Source of the DNA: Lasiosphaeria ovina
Lineage: Eukaryota > Ascomycota > Sordariomycetes > Sordariales > Lasiosphaeriaceae
Direction: 5' to 3'
DNA length: 64,000 nt
Assembly: GCA_033439765.1 (NCBI GenBank)
Contig: JAULSN010000011.1
Span: forward strand, 310,001 to 374,000
Made by a program: the position numbers and the translations under genes. Below the pieces are notes generated by a model. The model was given only the letters and a program-made list of their open reading frames with translations, was not told where the DNA came from and searched no databases. Of the stretch, positions 43,236 to 55,021 are shown one piece after another (positions within the stretch are counted from its first letter, which is position 1; every line of letters starts with the position of its first letter).

Positions 43236-44798
43236 TCAGGGCATGGCGTTCTTGCTCAGCGCGCGGATCCTGGCGCCGTAGACATACAGCAGATACGGCA
43301 CCGGGGCCAGGACGGTGGCGAGGGCGGCGGGGATGGTGAGGGCGCGGTGGGGGCCGAGGTTCTCGTACATGGGCACTGAGGCGGGCAGGATGGCGCCCGA
43401 TACGACGTAGCGGGTGCAGGTGATGAAGGCGAGAGCCGACGCCGAGTGCAGCCCGTACACGAAGCACGTGTACAGCAGAATGGTCGAGAAGACGGTGAGC
43501 AGGCCGTAGCCGAAGAAGACGGAGCCCACGAGAGGCACCCAGATGCTGACGTCGGGCTGGAACCCGTTAGCAGCCAATAACAGACAAAAAGGGGGAGAGA
43601 AGCTCACGTAGCACGACCAGGCCATCCACCACAGCGACGCCGGCAGCAGCACAGACCCGCCCAGCATGCTGAACCACAGGCACATCTCAGGCGTCAGCGT
43701 GCCGGCGGCGGCAGCCTTCTTGGCCCAGCCGTAGATGAGCGGCACGAGCGGCGCCATGAGCAAGTCACCCACCAGCAGCGCGGCCCACAGGATGTACGTC
43801 AGCGACCCCGAGATGCCGTACGTCTGCTCGAAGATGAACGGGTAGCCGTTGAGAAACGTGAACAGCACAATGTAGATGACCGTCAAGTAGAACGCAAACA
43901 CGAGGATAATCGGCTCCGAGTACGTCATCACAAACGGCCGGTACAGGTTGACCAGCAATCGCCTGGCCAGCGTGCGCGCAGCAGCATGGTGCTCGGATGC
44001 CTGGAAGCGCGCGTCGCCGGTCAACTGGCGCAGGTGGCTGGCGCGCCACTCGAGCAGCACGGCCGGGTATGTCTCTGGCTGGCAGAGGAGCATGTAGGCA
44101 AGCACGGCGCCGGCAATGATCAGAGCCGTCCAGTCGGCCCAGCGGAAGCCGACACCGGGCAGGTAGGCACCAATAATAGGCCCGGTCAGCGGGCCGGCGT
44201 ACGCGGTGATACCCACCACAGGGATGACGAAAATCATCTCGAGCGGCGTGAACAGGTCCGCCACGCTGCCGCCCGACGCCGTCAGCGGCGTCGACCCGAA
44301 GAAGCCGGTGAGGAAGCGGAACGCGAGGGCCGCGCCAAAGCTCGGCGCGAGCGCCTTGCCGAGGATGAACGCCATGAAGGCGACGAACGTGGTTATGTAG
44401 ACCACGTTGCGCCCGAACGTCTCCGACACGGTCCCCGCGACCAGCGCGCCGAGCCCCGTGCCGATCAGGTACAGGCCTGTGGTGAGGGACCCCGCGACGG
44501 GCCCGACGTTGAAGTGCGCGTTGAAGGCCAGAGACACGGGCGCGTCGATCGACGACGGCACGCTGACGGCGAACGCGAGCAGGCACGCGCCGAGGGCGGC
44601 GAAGAACCGCTTGGCGTTCGGCCAGTTCTGTGGGTTCATGGGGTCGCTGGCCGAGCGCCAGCCGACTAGGAATGTTACGCTGCCGTCGTGTTCCGAGGGG
44701 CGTGTTACGGTGATGCCGGGCAGTTTCCATAGGCGCGCTTCTGAGTCGCTGTCTTGGACGGCGGCGGCTTGGGTTTGGTTATTGGTTGTTGTTGTTGC

Positions 44799-44836
<38 letters not shown>

Positions 44837-44948
44837 GTGGTGGCAGTGCTGTCTTGGGCTCGACGGCGTCTGTGGACGGGGGATGGCGCTGGGCGAGATC
44901 TGCTTCGACCTCCCTGCGTATGCGACGGTACTGGATCAGGGACTGCAT
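43236..44948 (-). CDS. MFS drug:H+ antiporter (DHA1-type) transporter
   Basis: Two exons, 44948-43608 and 43556-43236, give 553 residues. The 51-nt intron (GTGAGC donor, GCTAAC branch, CCAG acceptor) is a multiple of three, so reading through it adds only 17 residues; splicing gives the uninterrupted helix SCYPDVSIWVPLVG. The N-terminal cytosolic region has a polythreonine tract from a GTT/ACA microsatellite (about 44782-44835). Twelve membrane helices are recognisable. The motif A-like segment SETFGRNVVY and the motif C-like segment ASGGSVADLF match fungal polyamine/drug exporters. Likely a plasma-membrane exporter of a toxic or self-made compound. Divergent from the Myb-type regulator at 45627. 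Confidence 0.92.
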
Positions 44949-45626
44949 GGTGGTGGTTGTTGGAGTCTTGCTCGGGTGGCCAGAGACATGCCAGGCCGGC
45001 CAGGAAGAGGCCGCAGACTAAATAGACAGCACGACATGTTGAAGGGGAATACGATAAGCTGCAATACGAAGTGTTGGTAATTAGCTGGATTTCAAAAGTC
45101 AGGGTGCGAGTACTGACTACTGTGGTGGGAAGATTGGAGTTGGAGTTGAGAGTTGTAAGGTGTGAGATGTGGCGTCCGAATCCGCAACAGTCCAGAACTG
45201 TGACGCAAGATTCTCGCCCAGATCACTGCAGCCCTGCCAATGAACCTGGCCCATCGGCAGCGAGGGAAAAATCGAGGCCTGTACCCAGCCAAAGTGCGTA
45301 CCGAGCCAAGGTGCGTATTCGGCTACGCTCAGCTCGGCTCCGCCCCCTGGTCCGGCCCCACCGGAGTCAGCTTCGGACCCACCGGAGTTGGTTTTTGGCT
45401 CGTTGCTTATTAACGCTGCTTGGCTGTTGGTGTTAGGGGTGTTTCTTATTGGCCACTCGGTTCGTTCGGTCAGGGGTTTGGCCAGAGTGGCAGTCACACT
45501 CCCCCCCTCTTTGCTGGAAGCGACCTTTGTGATGTCTATCCTGTGAATCTGTCGCCGTAAACTTACTCCTGTTTCTGCTTTGCTAATGCCGAGTTCAACA
45601 GTTGTCCTTAACTGTTAACAGTTCCA
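44949..45626. promoter_or_regulatory. Divergent promoter between MFS transporter and Myb regulator
   Basis: 0.68 kb with repeated ACCGGAGT (45359 and 45379) and two AGCCAAGGTGCGTA/AGCCAAAGTGCGTA copies (about 45291 and 45305). No gene; a short-repeat-rich region that could bind a regulator. Confidence 0.45.
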
Positions 45627-46113
45627 ATGTCGCTCGCCTCCATATCTCACGGCGACCTGCCAGTCGCGCACTCCTGGATCGAGCAGGCCCTCGCGCCGAA
45701 TGTGACCGTCAAGACGGGCTCGTGGTCGTCCGCTGAGGACGAGCGGCTGCGCAAGGCCGTGTCCGAGGCCGGCACGCGCTGGGTCGCCGTGGCCTCCGCC
45801 GTCGCCACCCGCAACGCCGAGCAGTGCGCCAAACGGTGGAATGACAAGCTCAACCCCGAACTTGACCACAGCCCCTGGTCGGCCGACGAGGTGTGGTTTC
45901 TGTTTCTGCAGCGATTCAAGTTCTGAGGGGCCTGGCTAATTAATCTGGTGCTCGCTCTGCCAAACAGGACAAGCTCCTCCTGACCCTCGTCGCCGCCGGC
46001 GGCCACAACTGGAAGCTCATGTCAAAGGACTTTCTCCCTGCGCGTGCGCCCCTCGCCATAAAGAACCGCCACTCGCTGCTGGTGCGCCGCCAGAAGCGCA
46101 ACGTCAAGCACCT

Positions 46114-46150
<37 letters not shown>

Positions 46151-46879
46151 CAACAACAACAACAGCAACGTCGCGGCCCTCTGCCTGCTCTGCCCTCGCC
46201 CATGCCCACGCCGCCATGGGAGAGCAACCCCCCTTGCTGCGGCCTGCAAGTCACTGGCGTCAGCACGCCACCAACGATAGAAAGTGTCAACCCCAACGGT
46301 GCCGTGTCCGCGACTGCTGCTGGCAGTGCCGAGCCAGCCACGACGGCCGCCAACACACCACCAGCAGCAAATGGGCCCCTGGTAAAAAGCCCAGACTTCA
46401 CCTTTGACCTGTCCGAGTTCCTTTCCATGGACGATATCAATATGGACGTCAGCAGCAACACGGCGTGGAACACACAGCAGCAGCAGCAACGCCAGGAAGG
46501 CATTGACCTCATCAACACCCTCTTTGGCAACAGCGTCGCCGTCAACAGCCTCCCCACGCCGCCCGAGTCCATCAGCAGCGCTCAGATCCAACAGCAGCAC
46601 GCCGAGTCTGCGCCCGACAACCTGAGTAGCGAACGCGACGGGTTGGAGATGTCGGTGACGTGCTCGCGGTCGCGGCTCAAGGCCATGGTGAGTTATCCCA
46701 CTTGTAATTGTTGTCTGCTATTCCCAGATGCTATGAAATACAAGTCCCTTTACACTCAGCCATACTAATTTGCTGTTCCATTGACCTAGGTCTGCCACAT
46801 CTTCGAGGGCGTGCTGGCCGAGACGGCCGGCCTGTCCGAGGACGAGCCGTTGACTGTGTCGCTGCGGCTCATGAAGTAA
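45627..46879 (+). CDS. R2R3-like Myb DNA-binding protein with polyglutamine tract
   Basis: Three exons, 45627-45890, 45968-46687 and 46790-46879, give 357 residues. Two SANT/Myb repeats lie at about 30-135. The first is GSWSSAEDERL...WVAVASAVATRNAEQCAKRW; the second is HSPWSADE/DKLLLTLVAAGGHNWKLMSKDF...KNRHSLLVRRQ, with the intron falling between them. An uninterrupted 18-glutamine run (CAG/CAA, 46115-46168) follows directly, then Pro/Thr/Ser-rich and acidic segments typical of an activation region. The short third exon encodes a conserved-looking VCHIFEGVLAETAGL tail. Probably a nuclear transcription factor. It sits beside, and divergent from, the MFS transporter, which could be a target; this is inferred only from position. 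Confidence 0.88.
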
Positions 46880-47061
46880 TAGGCAAGAGAAGAGAGAAGG
46901 GCTCTGGGGCGTAATAGTTAAGGCGTTTGGAGTTCAGTCCTTTAGAGCGAGAAATTATTGGTCGAACAACCTTTTGGGTTGCTGTTATTGACTTTATATT
47001 TCTAGGTATATATTTCGCTTACATAGACAAGGATTAGAGGGCCAGAGAACCTGTCAAATGA

Positions 47062-47510
47062 TTATTTTGCCCTCCTTGATAGTCTAGCGATCAAGCTTGC
47101 AGGATCGACTCCTCTTTTGCAGCAGCCCGCCAGAAAACGCAAGTAATCTACACAACTGTCCCAAAGCGCAGCCTCAACCCTACGCTGAAGCCACCGATCA
47201 AGGCTCGTCCACGTGTAGTGCTCGCCCGTGTAGTCAAGCGTCCACAGGTACGCGCTCTGCGAGGGCGACTGGCGCTTTTCGGTGAGGGACGCCGCTGTGT
47301 CGTTGGACACGCTGTGTTGTGCGGTGTGTTAGTTTCTGAGCTGTTGTGAGGGCGGGGCAGGAAGACTTGCAGCGCATACGGCACAAGGACAATCGTGCCG
47401 TCGTCTAGGATCTGGACTAGGCCATCTGGGATTTTGCTTGCGGCTGTCGGGACGGCCACAGAAAGGGAGCAGACCGATAAGAGGGCTGAGAGCACAGCAA
47501 AGAGACGCAT
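47062..47510 (-). CDS. Small secreted protein
   Basis: Two exons, 47510-47380 and 47311-47062, give 126 residues. The 68-nt intron has a GTATGC donor and a GAAACTAAC branch; of the nearby GT sites only this one keeps the frame. The signal peptide is MRLFAVLSALLSVCSLSVA. The mature part begins VPTAASKIPDGLVQILDDG and holds three cysteines late in the protein (WDSCVDY, GCCKRG), plus a Trp/Tyr-rich segment (LWTLDYTGEHYTW). The family is not recognised. The odd cysteine number and the splice choice leave some doubt about the exact C-terminal part. Confidence 0.65.
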
Positions 47511-49819
47511 TTTGGTGTTTGGGTGGCTGATGCCCGCGACAAGAAGTGCATTGTGAATGGCCTTCTGCAGAGAAAAAGGGAACTTGGTGGGATAGCAAAG
47601 AGGCGACATGTCTCTTTATCCATTTTTACTGACGCGGTCAACAATCTGCTTTACGAGCCGGGGCCTGAAATAGGGCGGGCAGATCAAGTCACCGGCAACA
47701 CGGCATTGCGATAGCGGCGGTTGTAATGTTAGACGCAGCTCGAAAAAACCTCTGCCTATTCAACGAGCCACAAGTCAGGCGATTCTGGGTCCGGTAAACT
47801 GTCACTTTTCATGATCATGTATAGTCGACGACTCACACAGAGTATCACGCGTCTATTCATGCGGCCTTGAGACTGATGCAACGCTGTTGTATCAAGTACC
47901 GGCAGGATGGATACCACTAGTAAGAACAAGTATCAATCATACCCCCTATTATACCAACCTGTTGCCAACTGAATTCGTAGAGTTGATGAGGAGAAAGTGA
48001 GAATCGACTATCGATCCGTTTCATAAGTGGTAGACCCACCAAATGGGGTCCGTCTAGCAAAGAACGTCGGGGTTTGATCATTCTCAGCTACCATAGAGCA
48101 TATGGAGCGTGCAGTCTTTTGCACGCGTACCTGGTGCGTGGTGTTTATACATGACCTGAGCGGCCAGGAAGACTTCGATATAATTACTAATTAGTGAGCC
48201 GGCGACAAAGTTGATTTTCCGGGTAGTCGACCTGTCAGTTGCAAAACATTCTTGGTAAGCAGCAAACCTGCCATGGTTAATTATCATTGAACGAACTGAG
48301 AAACCAAATCCTGTGTCTCACAACGCTTTTGGACGCCGAATGCAAGGTTTTATTTACCTAGCTGTGCTTCAGTCGCCGGGGAGAAAGTTAAGGGGCCTTT
48401 CGACAAATTAGACCTAGTGCCAAGCAACAGCGGGATCTCGCCGACGCCAAGGCGGGAGCGTCGACAGCTAGCTTAGTCGGTGTGCGCTAAACGTCGACGT
48501 TTATGCTCGTGTGCGGTGCGGCGACATCGTCGTAGTATGCGGCTCTGCTAGAAGGGACTGGAAGCTGCGCCGAATCCTCTAAGGCTATATAATTACACGT
48601 GGCAAACCCGTGATAGTCTTAAAGCTCTATGCTATTGACTCTGTCGTTTTTCGGTCAAGCCGCTAGAATTGAACGGGGTTAATCCAACTGCTCAGTTCAA
48701 GAGCTTTTCCGTACAGTATGGTTACTCTCAAAGTACGAACACCTAGGTCCGAGTCCTTTCGCTATTACCATTCAGTCACACAGTACAGTCACATATACCT
48801 GCTTAAAATGGCCGTCCAGGGCCCCAATGAAGCCTCCAGTACCCCCTGAAAGCTACACATTATGCTGTATGTTCTTAATTACCCACCGCCGCCGGTCAAC
48901 CCGGGCTCGAGTGCAATGGGGTACGCGGCGTTCCTCTCGTGGCCGAACCTCGACTCATGGGCCGTCAAGCCCGCGGTTCCGAAGGCAGCCGGCTGTGTCT
49001 TACGAAGGATCTCTAGGAGTGCGAGGATGAGAGCGATTGTGTGGGTCTGTGGAGCAAGAAGTTCGTGTCAATTTCCCGGACCGAGCACGACGACGTGGGT
49101 CAAGTTTGCAGTCTGGCGGTGAACAAGCAAGAAATCCATTTCCGCCATTTATCTAATACCTCCTGATTATTGAAGATATTCAGAAGCCGATTAATTCGGA
49201 CATCAAATTTCTATCCAATCATCCATGTTCCCTTAACCCAGCTCGTGACTCTCAAGTTCATGCGTGATTAATAAACATTAGTCCTCGAATACCACTCTGA
49301 CCATGACCAATCCGTAGGAATGCTGACAGCCCAGCCGAGTGCGAGACGCGTGATATTGATACTATTCTGCTGTGGGCGGTGCCGGACTGGCGGGAGCGGC
49401 CGGGGTTCTCATCGGGGGAGTCGACCAAATTCGTCGACCGCAGCGCGTCGCGGCTTGGCTGTGCAGGTTAGGTAGCATCAGGGTCGAAATGCGCTGGCTT
49501 TATTAAGCCACATGCACACCGCGCGCATGGTGGTATCCCAGCGCAGCTGCGTTGGGATAGCCGTCCGCGGTTACACACATGCGCCCATGTGCCCAGACCG
49601 TCAGACTATCGAATAATCAACCACCGATGGGCGTACCATGGTCAACGAAGTACGTAAGAAAGTGAGACGCACGACCGCATTCCGGGGTTGTCTAGTCCAT
49701 TTCGAATTATTATCTGCTAAGCTATGGCGAGATAGAAAATACTTAACTATCGTGCAGCTCACCACAAGCATCCGCCACCTCGACAGACCCGATCGCCTCG
49801 AACTAGAATCGTAGTAATC
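47511..49819. other. Long gene-poor AT-rich interval
   Basis: 2.3 kb without a supported gene. AT-rich blocks (47920-48060, 48140-48370, 49130-49330) and only short open frames. No tRNA fold or transposon signature recognised. The last 100 bases are the promoter of the GMC gene. Confidence 0.55.
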
Positions 49820-51889
49820 ATGCGGCGACTCATCATCTCGATCCTGGCCGCGCTGGCCGCCCTCCCAGACAACGTCCTAGCAGGCGCGCGGCAGAAGCCC
49901 AAGGACAATGTCTACGACTACATCGTCGTCGGGAGCGGGCCTGGTGGCGGGCCTATCGCGAGCAAGCTGGCGCGGGCCGGGCACTCGGTGCTGCTGATCG
50001 AGGCGGGCGACGACCAGAGCGCCAACGTCAACTCGGAAATCGTCACCTTCTTCCCGGTAGCCTACCAGGACCCGCTGCTGAGGTGGGACTTTTTCGCGCG
50101 CAACTTTGACAACACAACGCGTAACCTCCAGCACAACTACAACGTCTGGCGCCGCACCGACGGCTCCTTCTACGTCGGCCGTAACCCGCCGCCCGGCGCC
50201 ACCCTGCTGGGTCTCTACTACCCACGCGGCGGCACGCTCGGGGGCAGCACCGCCATCAACGCCATGACGGCCATCCTGCCCAGCGACAGCGACTGGACGA
50301 ATGTCGCCGCCTTGACGGGGGACACCACCTGGAAGTAAGTGGAGACCCATTGGCTAGGACGACATGACCAGGAGACTGACGTTGCCGTACACAGCGCCGC
50401 GCACATGCGCGACATCTTCGTGCGCGTCGAAAACAACCACTACCTCCCACCGGGCACGCCGGGGCACGGCTTCGCGGGCTACCTCGACACGACGGCGAAC
50501 AACAAGGCGGCACTGGCCGGACAGGACGACCTGGTCAGCGTGCTGCGGGTCGTGTCGACTAGCCTGGGGCAGGACGGCGCCGCCATCCTCGACAACCTAT
50601 CCGCCGACGTCAACTACCTCTCCGCCGCGCGCGACCAGGCGCAGGGCGTGTGGGCCGACACGCTGCACGCGACGGCCAAGATGCGCCGCTCCAGCTCGCG
50701 CGACTACATCCTCAACACGACCAACGCCGTCGACGCCCGCGGCAACCAAAAGTACCCGCTATTCGTGCAGCTCAACACGCTCGCCACCAAGATCCTCTTC
50801 AACTCCCCTTCAGGGCGCCAGCAGCAGCCCAAGGCCACCGGCGTCGAGTTCCTGCAGGGCGCGCACCTGTACGGCGCCGACCCCAACTTCAACGCCTCGG
50901 CGCGCGGGACACCAGGGCGCGCCTACGCACGCAAGGAAGTCGTCATCTCAGCGGGCGCGTTCAACTCACCCCAACTCCTGAAACTGTCCGGCATCGGGCC
51001 CGCGGCCGAACTGGCCCGCTTCAAGATCCCGCTCGTCGCCAACCTGCCCGGCGTCGGCGCGCGCCTGCAGGACAACCACGAAGTGCCCATCGTCGCGCAG
51101 GCCGCGCGGCCATTCGCCTCGCCGCCGCCTCCCCCCGGAACCCCCGTGTGCACGTTCGGCGCGCCGGGCGACCCGTGCGTGGCGCTGTGGCGCAACGGGA
51201 CGGGGCCGTACGCGACGCAGGGCGCGCTGAACGCCATCTTCCGCAAGTCGTCGGCGGCGGCGGCGGCGCTCAACGAGCGGGATTTTTTCTTGGTGGGCGG
51301 TAACTTCGCGCTGCGCGGGTTCTGGCCGCCGACGGACTCGATCGCGCCCGACCCGCCGACCATGTTCGCGCTGTCGACCGTCAAGCTGCACCCGCGCAAC
51401 ACGGCCGGCAGCGTGCGGCTGCGCAGCGCCAGCCCGCGCGACGTGCCGGATATCGACTTCAACCTGTTCTCGGCGTCGGACCCGGAGACGGCGGCGGATA
51501 TCGCCGCGGCGCTGGACACGGTCAAGTGGGCGCGGCGCGTGTACGCGGCGGTGCCGCCGCCGATCGGGCCGCTGGTGGCGACGGAGCCGCCGTGCACGGC
51601 TGCGAGCGGGGTGGCCGCCGCCGACGGGTCGTGCGTCGATGCTGATGATGTGGCCTGGCTGACGGACCAGGCGTGGGGCCATCACCCAACGAGCACGTGC
51701 GCGATCGGGAGCGATAGGGACGCGCTGGCGGTGCTCGACTCCAAGTTCCGCGTGCGCGGCGTGCGCGGGCTGCGCGTGGTCGATGCGAGCGCGTTCCCGC
51801 GCGTGCCCGGGCCGTTTCCGGCGCTGCCGACGTTTATGCTTAGTGAGAAGGCTGCCGAGAGTGTGCTTGCGGATGCGGGGAGCTGGTGA
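49820..51889 (+). CDS. Secreted GMC-family FAD oxidoreductase
   Basis: Two exons, 49820-50334 and 50395-51889, give 669 residues. The intron has a GTAAGT donor and an ACACAG acceptor. The signal peptide is about residues 1-21 (MRRLIISILAALAALPDNVLA). The FAD-binding motif GSGPGG is at residues 38-43, the flavin-attachment-like GGTLGGSTAIN box precedes the intron, and the second GMC signature is EVVISAGAFNSPQLLKLSGIGP. The catalytic histidine is in GHHPTSTCAIG, and the C-terminal LPTFMLSEKAAESV matches the fungal glucose-methanol-choline family. Likely oxidises an extracellular alcohol or sugar and makes H2O2; substrate unassigned. A second GMC enzyme lies at 59003-61158. Confidence 0.92.
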
Positions 51890-52622
51890 ACTGCACATCA
51901 GAGGGGATGTGTGTGTGGTTGAACGCGGCCGTAGATAATTGATCTTTATGCAACAGCTAATTGCTTTACGCAGAAGTTGCCCTCCGCGATTTCCCTGTCT
52001 ATGCGTAGTCCTGAGCTGCCGCTACTTTAAGCTGAGCCTATAGGTGAGCCTGACTTGAGTCCGCTCCAAGTGAAGTAGTAACCTTCCAGGAAAAGACACC
52101 AAGCCGACACACGCGCCATGCAACCACCATGACAGAGATTCCCATGAGTAGCCCATTCCATTAGGCCATGAGACTATGATGTTAGTTCAACAAGTGCCCT
52201 CGAGTTGCAAAGGCTAATATTGTCTCTATTCCTTAACAATGAAGCATTGACCTCGCTGCGAGCAATTTGTTCGCAACATTAATCAATACGTGATGAAACA
52301 TGATTGCTCTTTGAAGTTATATTCTTATATGGCTTCGTATTCTATTAAATTAGTACACAACTATTACACAGGCTTAGAAGCGTTAACTTAATCCTGCCCC
52401 CTCTCCATGGGACTCCTGGAACCAACCCCTGATTAAGTACGTTTGAAACAACACCGTTTGTCTGGCCAGCTACCCATGCTCCTAGTCATAAAATCAAATA
52501 AGCCAGCGTCTTGCGGCCGTCTCTCAGAGAGGCGTGTGCGGGTATTGAAGCTTTTGCATGAAATCACCGCAGTATCTCTCTACGCCCACCTAAACCACAC
52601 CCGTACGCACCGCTGGTCAAAG
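51890..52622. other. Convergent AT-rich region
   Basis: Between the GMC gene and the 3' end of the alpha/beta hydrolase. AT-rich around 51930-52380. No gene seen. Confidence 0.6.
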
Positions 52623-53759
52623 TCACTCAGCAGCAAATATCTCTTTCAGCGCCTCGCAGCACTCCAGGTACAGCTTTTCGGAATCCGCCGCCGGCTTCAC
52701 GGGGTCCGGCGATTTATCCCAGCCGTGCGGGACTCCCGGAATCATCTTGTAGCGGACGTTCTTGTTGATGGGCTCCTCCCCGAGCCGCTTGGCAAACTCA
52801 TCCCCCTCGCGCAGCAGCATGTCCCACTCGCATGTGTAAAAGATGACATTTGGGGGGATGCCTTCCATCAACAGCTCGTCGCTCGCTTTGCTCGGGGAGA
52901 GGAAGGGGTCGTTCAGTTTCAGATCGGGCGGGTACAGGTAGGACGAGTCGAAGAGTGTCGTCAGCGTGGGGGGGAGTGTCTGGTCGGGTCGGATCGACGA
53001 TGCGCGGCGCTCGGCGCGAGATAACGTGTAATCGGTAATGGGGTACCATGTCGCGATGGCACGGAGACGGTGGTCGGGGACGGCCGCCGCAGACGACGAG
53101 CTAGACGTCCTTGCTAAGGACTTGACATGCTCAGAGAAGCGGAGCGCCGAAGTCATGGCAATGTTTCCTCCCGCAGAGAACCCCGAAGTCGCCAATTTGC
53201 TCGGATCAATGCGCAACTCGGCCGCATTTTGAATCACGTAGAGAATGGCGTCCGCGCCGTCGTCTACTGCAACTGGGAAAGGGTGCTCAGGGCTCAGCCG
53301 ATAGTCGACTGACACAAATACGGCTTGGCACGTCTCGAGAACGAATCGGGCGAATCTGGCATCGTCGGTGGCGTTGCCGATGGTAAAGCCGCCGCCGTGG
53401 AAGTTCACGACAGCGGGGAAAGTCCTGCCGCTCTTCTTTGCCTCTTTGTATCCCTTGGGCGTGTAGAACTGGAGATCGAAATGGCCCTTCACTTTGGACA
53501 CGGTGGACCGAACGGATCGGGAAAAGGCGGGATTCGGGGGGCGCGGAGATGCGAGAAAGTGCAGCGACATGCCAATGTATTGCAGCGACCGCCACCAGCC
53601 CGCCGACATGCGCAGAGAGAAGCGCGACGGCGCCGAGACAGTGATCTCCTTGGCCTTTTCCAGCTTCTTGCCATCACTCATCCTGTCCAGCGGAGGGTCC
53701 TCGGATCCGAGGTTGATGGGGGGGATGGGAATCCCATCGACCGTCGGTAGCTTCGACAT
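52623..53759 (-). CDS. erdH: Alpha/beta hydrolase (HSL type), putative ergosteryl-aspartate hydrolase
   Basis: Single exon, 378 residues. The oxyanion motif HGGG is at 121-124, the nucleophile serine in GFSAG is Ser195, the likely acid is Asp313 (CEWDML) and the base is His345 (GVPHGW). It is therefore a complete hormone-sensitive-lipase-type hydrolase. No signal peptide is seen; a weakly hydrophobic segment lies near residues 55-70. It is divergently transcribed from the AspRS-DUF2156 fusion across a 1.26 kb shared upstream region. In fungi the hydrolase ErdH removes aspartate from ergosteryl-aspartate and its gene is often beside erdS. The erdH call rests on this neighbourhood plus the hydrolase family; the protein alone would be called only a hydrolase. 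Confidence 0.75.
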   Translation of the reverse strand: MSKLPTVDGIPIPPINLGSEDPPLDRMSDGKKLEKAKEITVSAPSRFSLRMSAGWWRSLQYIGMSLHFLASPRPPNPAFSRSVRSTVSKVKGHFDLQFYTPKGYKEAKKSGRTFPAVVNFHGGGFTIGNATDDARFARFVLETCQAVFVSVDYRLSPEHPFPVAVDDGADAILYVIQNAAELRIDPSKLATSGFSAGGNIAMTSALRFSEHVKSLARTSSSSSAAAVPDHRLRAIATWYPITDYTLSRAERRASSIRPDQTLPPTLTTLFDSSYLYPPDLKLNDPFLSPSKASDELLMEGIPPNVIFYTCEWDMLLREGDEFAKRLGEEPINKNVRYKMIPGVPHGWDKSPDPVKPAADSEKLYLECCEALKEIFAAE

Positions 53760-55021
53760 GGTGCTGCGCGACTTATGACTCGTTCGTTGCGGGAAACTTG
53801 ACGCTAATTAGGTATGTAGGTGAAGCTAGCTTAGCCCGTTCGATGCACAGCGTAAAGGGGGTGAGGACGCGATCACGAACGATATCTCAAGTTGACGAGA
53901 AGCAATGTCAAAACTCAATTGGAGACAAAGGCCTGATTGCTTCGAATTCGGACTCCAACACCCCCAAATCGAAGGCACAACCTGGCCTCGCCACTGTCTC
54001 TCCACGCAGCCTTTGATGTCATGGAAGGTGGGGGACGAAGATCGGACGATAGTCTGCTTTAGTTGCATAATTGGAGAGGCATTGAATGCAGGGGAAAGTT
54101 GGACTTGGTAGATATGCATATAGAGGGGCAGTATTTCCGTAAATGTAAATACGAGCTTGATCCCTGCAGGCGCCCCGTCAGCGCCCCGCGTGCGCCGTGC
54201 GGCGGAAAAAAAATTGACGTCACAGGTCTTATGACGTCGCGGGCGCCGACCAGGCCGGCCCTTGGCGGTGGGGGAAAGCGCCAGGCACCGGCCGGACAAA
54301 GTTCTCCGCCGCCTTGGTCGCAGCAAACTGAGCAGTAGCACTGATAACATACGTGACTGATTGACACAGTGCAAGTGACGACACTCGTGCCTACGTGTCC
54401 TAGTGCCTAACACCCAGTGCCTACAGTGTACACTCTTACCGTGGTTGGTCGGCCAAAGTGTGCGGTTCATGATGCGGAAGGAACGGCCCAAAACCAGCCA
54501 CAAACCCTGTCTCGCTGTCCCATTTGGTCTGAAGGCTTTTGTGGGCGCCTTCTTCACTGGACAGCGGCCTCGCCTTTCCTCATCAGTCAGGGGCAGCAGG
54601 TCATTTGCCGGGCTCGGATTGGGAACAGGGTTGGGCTTGATGCAAGTTCGACGCCGTGCAGGGCGGCTGTTCTTAATTCGGCCAGCTCGCATCGTCGCGG
54701 TTCGGGAATCTTCGGCAGCGCCCGTGACTGTCAGGATTTATAATTCTGCGTTACAATTTTGTTGCACCTTAACGCCTTTCCCCGACGTTCTGAGTAATCG
54801 CCTTGCACTTGCACTTATTCTTTTTCTGTTTCATTTTCCCGCCCATTTGCAAAACACTCATATTGCCCCTCTCCGTTGTTCCCCCAAGTCGGGCTTTTAG
54901 GCCAGACGACAGCCACCTTTGTGTCCACTTCCATCCCCCCTGCACGTTGCCCAGCCGTCTTGAGTCGCAACAACATCGTGATCTGCGCCGACCCAGCATC
55001 CACGGCCCATCTTCATCCACC
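53760..55021. promoter_or_regulatory. erdH/erdS divergent promoter with paired CRE-like sites
   Basis: 1.26 kb shared upstream region. It contains a perfect palindromic CRE TGACGTCA (54215-54222) and, 17 bases further on, TGACGTCG (54232-54239), a pair of ATF/CREB-type sites. An A8 tract precedes them. The frame upstream of erdS stays open to a TTG at 54803 but has no ATG before 55022, so the start is not ambiguous. Confidence 0.6.

Noticed and set aside
47080..47110. tRNA-like A-box (GATAGTCTAGCGATC)
   Set aside because: No B-box or acceptor pairing follows, and the stretch lies inside the last exon of the small secreted protein gene.
54803..55021. Upstream extension of erdS
   Set aside because: No ATG in the extension; the first ATG is at 55022 in a good context.
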